Origin: JAGLOK01 sp023139005
Lineage (GTDB): Bacteria > Bacillota > Clostridia > Christensenellales > UMGS416
DNA: 15,229 bases
NCBI GenBank assembly: GCA_030637745.1
Contig: DAOWFX010000008.1
Location: 1 to 15,229, forward strand
Direction of reading: 5' to 3'
A program made the position numbers and the translations under genes. Shown piece by piece: positions 12,903 to 15,229 of this stretch (the stretch's first letter is position 1; the number at the start of each line of letters is the position of its first letter). Under the pieces are notes generated by a model. The model ran no database searches. It saw nothing but the letters and a program-made list of their open reading frames with translations, and was not told the DNA's origin.

Positions 12903-12908
12903 TATAAT
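12903..12908 (+). promoter_or_regulatory. Possible -10 element of the divergent gene
   Basis: TATAAT at 12903-12908. The nearest good -35 (TTGACC, 12873) is 24 nt away, too far, and the sequence at 17-nt spacing (CTCTAA) is poor. If used, the start near 12915 would leave a leader of about 13 nt whose first bases are the AAGGAAG ribosome binding site. Confidence 0.35.
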
Positions 12909-12927
12909 AATGTTAAGGAAGTGCAAA

Positions 12928-13752
12928 ATGAACAAGCGCAAAACAAAGCGACTGATAGCAATTGTGGTGATTATGTTGCTTTTGTTTGCCATTTTTATAT
13001 TCTATTATCCATTAAGAAGCTATATTGTGATGCATTTTTATTCAAAACATAACGAAAAGACCTCTGTAATGCAACAAAAGCAATTCGATGTAGACATCCC
13101 CGGTGGCACTTTTACAAAAACTAAAGATTGGTATCCTTTTGTTAACATTTTTGATGCATCATCTCGCTTTTCAAACTATATCAAACAAGACGTTACCCTC
13201 ACTGTGCTGTACAATTTCGGCGCATTCAAAGGCGCATCATCCAGCCTGTACGATGAAGCATCGCCTTACTTCGGCGCTTTTTACGGTGCCTATGTCGTTA
13301 AGAATAATGAAGCACCCAATAAGCCCTATGGCTTTCGTGGCAGCTCCTTTGTGTATGATGAAATCATGAAGGTTGCAAGCTATGATTATCAGCATATCGT
13401 AATTGGCGATTTAGGCTGTGTAAACCCAGTGTTTGAGGTACTTTCCTATGATATAATAGACGATGTATCCTATGCAGGATTTGATGGTTGGACACTAATC
13501 AATGCAGACATCAAAACCAATGCTGCATCACATACTTATGATAGCCACAAAACAGCATACATACAGTATGGAAAGCCCATGGACAACGACAAACCCGACT
13601 TCTTTGAAATCGCATTAAAGGGCAGAATGTATGCACGTTACTTCCCTCAATATGATGCTACCATTGTCATATATGTCATGGGCACAACGGACAATCTTGT
13701 AGACACGTGCGACAGAGATTTTCTGTCACATATCCAAATCACAGATAAGTAA
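12928..13752 (+). CDS. Signal-anchored extracytoplasmic protein, function unknown
   Basis: A 274-residue protein that I do not recognise. The N-terminus MNKRKTKR is followed by a hydrophobic helix (about 9-28) without a lipobox cysteine, so it is an N-terminal signal anchor, or a signal peptide without an obvious cleavage site. The remaining 240 residues are soluble, presumably outside the cell, rich in tyrosine and phenylalanine and of mixed beta character (VTLTVLYNFGAFKGASSSLY and so on), with two cysteines. No enzymatic motif is seen. The start ATG 12928 has AAGGAAG (12915-12921) six nt upstream; the in-frame ATG at 12910 lacks a site. It is followed after 9 nt by the nitroreductase gene, with which it forms an operon, and it is divergent from pgk. 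Confidence 0.7.
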   Translation: MNKRKTKRLIAIVVIMLLLFAIFIFYYPLRSYIVMHFYSKHNEKTSVMQQKQFDVDIPGGTFTKTKDWYPFVNIFDASSRFSNYIKQDVTLTVLYNFGAFKGASSSLYDEASPYFGAFYGAYVVKNNEAPNKPYGFRGSSFVYDEIMKVASYDYQHIVIGDLGCVNPVFEVLSYDIIDDVSYAGFDGWTLINADIKTNAASHTYDSHKTAYIQYGKPMDNDKPDFFEIALKGRMYARYFPQYDATIVIYVMGTTDNLVDTCDRDFLSHIQITDK

Positions 13753-13761
13753 GGAGAAGCC

Positions 13762-14496
13762 ATGAAAATAGGACAAGAGTTCATTGAAAAAACAAAGTAT
13801 AAATACGCTGATGAATCCGATCAAGAAAAAGGAATGCAACAGCCACCACTTGAAAAACCATACGATAATAAAGACATAATTAACCTCAAAAAGCCAGTAA
13901 GTAGTGGGGATAGTGATGTTAACTTGCTGGAGCTCATCAATCAGCGCACCAGCGTTAGAAGCTATGCAGATGAACCGATTTCACAAGAGGAGCTATCATG
14001 CTTTCTTTGGTGCACACAAGGTGTCAAAAAGACCATGGGGAGCAAGGCAACCTTCAGAACAGTACCCTCTGCCGGTGCGCGTCACGCCCTTGAAACATAC
14101 CTACTAATCAATCGCGTTATGGGCATTGTAAATGGTGTATATAGATACATCGCATCCAAGCATGCTATCGTTCCAATAAACCTTGCAGAAGGATTAAAAG
14201 ATACCCTCACTGCAGCATGTTTCGGGCAAGGTATGGTGAGCACTTCAGCTGTGACTTTTTTCTGGACAGCAGACATCAAAAGGATGACTTTTCGCTATGG
14301 ACAAAGAGGCTATCGATACCTCCATTTGGACGCTGGGCATGTATGTCAGAACTTGCACCTTGTAGCAGAATCAAGAAACTGTGGTGTATGCGCGATTGCA
14401 GCATTTGATGATGATGAAGTCAATAGTGTATGGGGGCTTGATGGACAGGATGATTTTATTGTCTACATCGCAGCATTGGGCAGGAAAAAGAAATAG
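13762..14496 (+). CDS. SagB-type nitroreductase-family oxidoreductase
   Basis: A 244-residue flavoprotein-type enzyme of the nitroreductase superfamily, closest in pattern to the SagB/ThcOx dehydrogenase group that uses FMN. Visible hallmarks: R62-TSVR66-SY for FMN phosphate binding, the LSCFLWCTQGVKK helix (78-90), VPSAGARHALETYLLINRV (101-119), GVYRYI (125-130), and the C-terminal YRYLHLDAGHVCQNLHLVAE (184-203). Known SagB enzymes oxidise azolines in peptide natural products, but they sit beside a SagC/D cyclodehydratase and a precursor peptide; none is here. Stand-alone homologues reduce or oxidise unknown substrates. The first 50 residues are polar and lysine-rich, with no signal peptide. 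AAGGAG (13751-13756) overlaps the upstream stop, so the gene is the second in an operon with the anchored protein. Confidence 0.85.
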   Translation: MKIGQEFIEKTKYKYADESDQEKGMQQPPLEKPYDNKDIINLKKPVSSGDSDVNLLELINQRTSVRSYADEPISQEELSCFLWCTQGVKKTMGSKATFRTVPSAGARHALETYLLINRVMGIVNGVYRYIASKHAIVPINLAEGLKDTLTAACFGQGMVSTSAVTFFWTADIKRMTFRYGQRGYRYLHLDAGHVCQNLHLVAESRNCGVCAIAAFDDDEVNSVWGLDGQDDFIVYIAALGRKKK

Positions 14497-14506
14497 CACC
14501 CATTGC

Positions 14507-14535
14507 TTGAAGCAGTGTACATGATATGTTAGAAT
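14507..14535 (+). promoter_or_regulatory. Sigma-A promoter of glnS
   Basis: TTGAAG (14507-14512), 17-nt spacer, TAGAAT (14530-14535) with an extended TG just upstream. Predicted start near 14542. The leader is only about 40 nt, too short for a T-box, which would be the usual control of clostridial tRNA synthetase genes. Confidence 0.65.
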
Positions 14536-14582
14536 GATTAAAATATTTAATCCAAGATACAACAAAAGAAAGGCATGAAATT

Positions 14583-15229
14583 ATGACATATACGCCTAAA
14601 AAAGCAGCGGTCAAAGAAGCTTCCAATTTTATTGAAAACTTCATCAATGAAGATATTGAAGCGGGGAAAATTCAAGGACCCGTTATTACAAGGTTTCCTC
14701 CTGAACCCAATGGGTATTTGCATATTGGTCATCTAAAAGCGATATGGATAGATTTCTCTGTTGCACAAAAATATGAAGGGTTATGCAATTTGCGATATGA
14801 TGATACAAATCCGGATAATGAAGATGTCAAATATGCAGAAGCACAAGTTCATGATATTAATTGGATGGGGTTTGAAGTAACCGGAGAAATACTATACGGT
14901 TCAGATTATTTTGAAAAAACATATGAATATGCAGTTAAATTGATTCATACTAACTTAGCTTACGTGGATGAATTATCTCAGGAAGAAACACGTGAATATA
15001 GAGGAACGTTTACAAAACCAGGTAAAGACTCTCCTTACCGAAATAGACCAATAGAGGAATCATTGGATTTGTTTGATCGTATGAAAAAAGGTGAATTAAG
15101 CGATGGAGAAAGAACGTTCCCTGCAAAAATTGATATGCAGCGCCCAAACTTAAATTTACGAGATCCTGTAATTTATAGAATTAAGCATGCACATCACCGG
15201 CGGGCAGAAGACAAGTGGTGCATCTATCC
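14583..15229 (+). CDS. glnS: Glutaminyl-tRNA synthetase, N-terminal part (cut by window end)
   Basis: The frame is open from ATG 14583 to the last base, giving about 215 residues of the roughly 550 expected. It charges tRNA-Gln directly with glutamine and ATP, a class I synthetase. ITRFPPEPNGYLHIGHLKA (about 35-53) carries the class I HIGH motif at 47-50; the PPEPNGYLHIGH form with an N before G is that of GlnRS rather than most GluRS. NLRYDDTNPDNEDVKYAEA, YSRDYF-like YGSDYFEKTYEYA, AYVDELSQEETREYRGT and MQRPNLNLRDPVIYRIKHAHHRRAEDKWCIYP all follow the GlnRS order. AAAGG (14569-14573) is 9 nt upstream of ATG 14583; the ATG at 14575 is closed at once by a stop. The anticodon-binding domain lies outside the window. 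Many Firmicutes lack this enzyme and use Glu-tRNA amidotransferase. Confidence 0.93.
   Translation, partial: MTYTPKKAAVKEASNFIENFINEDIEAGKIQGPVITRFPPEPNGYLHIGHLKAIWIDFSVAQKYEGLCNLRYDDTNPDNEDVKYAEAQVHDINWMGFEVTGEILYGSDYFEKTYEYAVKLIHTNLAYVDELSQEETREYRGTFTKPGKDSPYRNRPIEESLDLFDRMKKGELSDGERTFPAKIDMQRPNLNLRDPVIYRIKHAHHRRAEDKWCIY

Noticed and set aside
12045..13052. 335-residue plus-strand open frame
   Set aside because: It lies antisense to pgk for most of its length, has no ribosome binding site, and its product is serine/cysteine-rich and low in family likeness. Phosphoglycerate kinase on the other strand has all motifs.

Overview
The window reads as chromosomal DNA of a low-GC Gram-positive bacterium, most likely a clostridial Firmicute. 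The reasons are AT-rich intergenic DNA, strong AGGAGG-type ribosome binding sites, sigma-A promoters of the TTGACA-N17-TATAAT type, poly-U intrinsic terminators, GTG and TTG starts, and a PepF/iPGM/SagB-like gene set. The species cannot be named from the sequence.

Layout. 1-165 (-): N-terminus of a membrane sensor-type protein cut by the window edge. 166-1414: an intergenic stretch with a 17-bp palindrome and a promoter, then a GNAT acetyltransferase fused to a thioredoxin-like YoaP domain. 1514-3313: oligoendopeptidase F with its own promoter. 3314-6650: a mosaic of small accessory genes (membrane protein overlapping a NUDIX hydrolase, a YvbK-like GNAT on the minus strand, a SAM methyltransferase). 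These are separated by two families of intergenic repeats: GC-rich CCTCCCC/GGGGAGG palindromes, and a hairpin/box/terminator element in two full copies and one partial copy. A promoter module is also duplicated. 6790-8900: a very AT-rich island with a two-gene operon (2-TM protein plus a membrane-anchored protein with a HEPN-like RNxxVH motif), a tRNA/tmRNA 3'-end-like fragment, and a lone minus-strand membrane protein bracketed by an 18-nt direct repeat. 8902-12694 (-): pgk, tpiA and gpmI, the lower-glycolysis genes, transcribed in that order, with a 310-nt structured gap before tpiA. 12928-14496 (+): a divergent pair, a secreted or anchored protein of unknown function and a SagB-type nitroreductase. 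14583-15229 (+): 5' part of glnS, cut by the window end.

Functionally, the right half is core metabolism (triose phosphates to 2-phosphoglycerate; Gln-tRNA charging). The left and middle are accessory genes. The best candidate for an undescribed system is the 6854-7810 operon with the HEPN-like motif, sitting beside a possible attachment-site relic. The best candidates for undescribed non-coding elements are the duplicated hairpin/box/terminator element (about 3340-3474 and 6487-6644) and the tpiA leader with three successive stem-loops. All family assignments come from reading the translated sequence; no database search was run.
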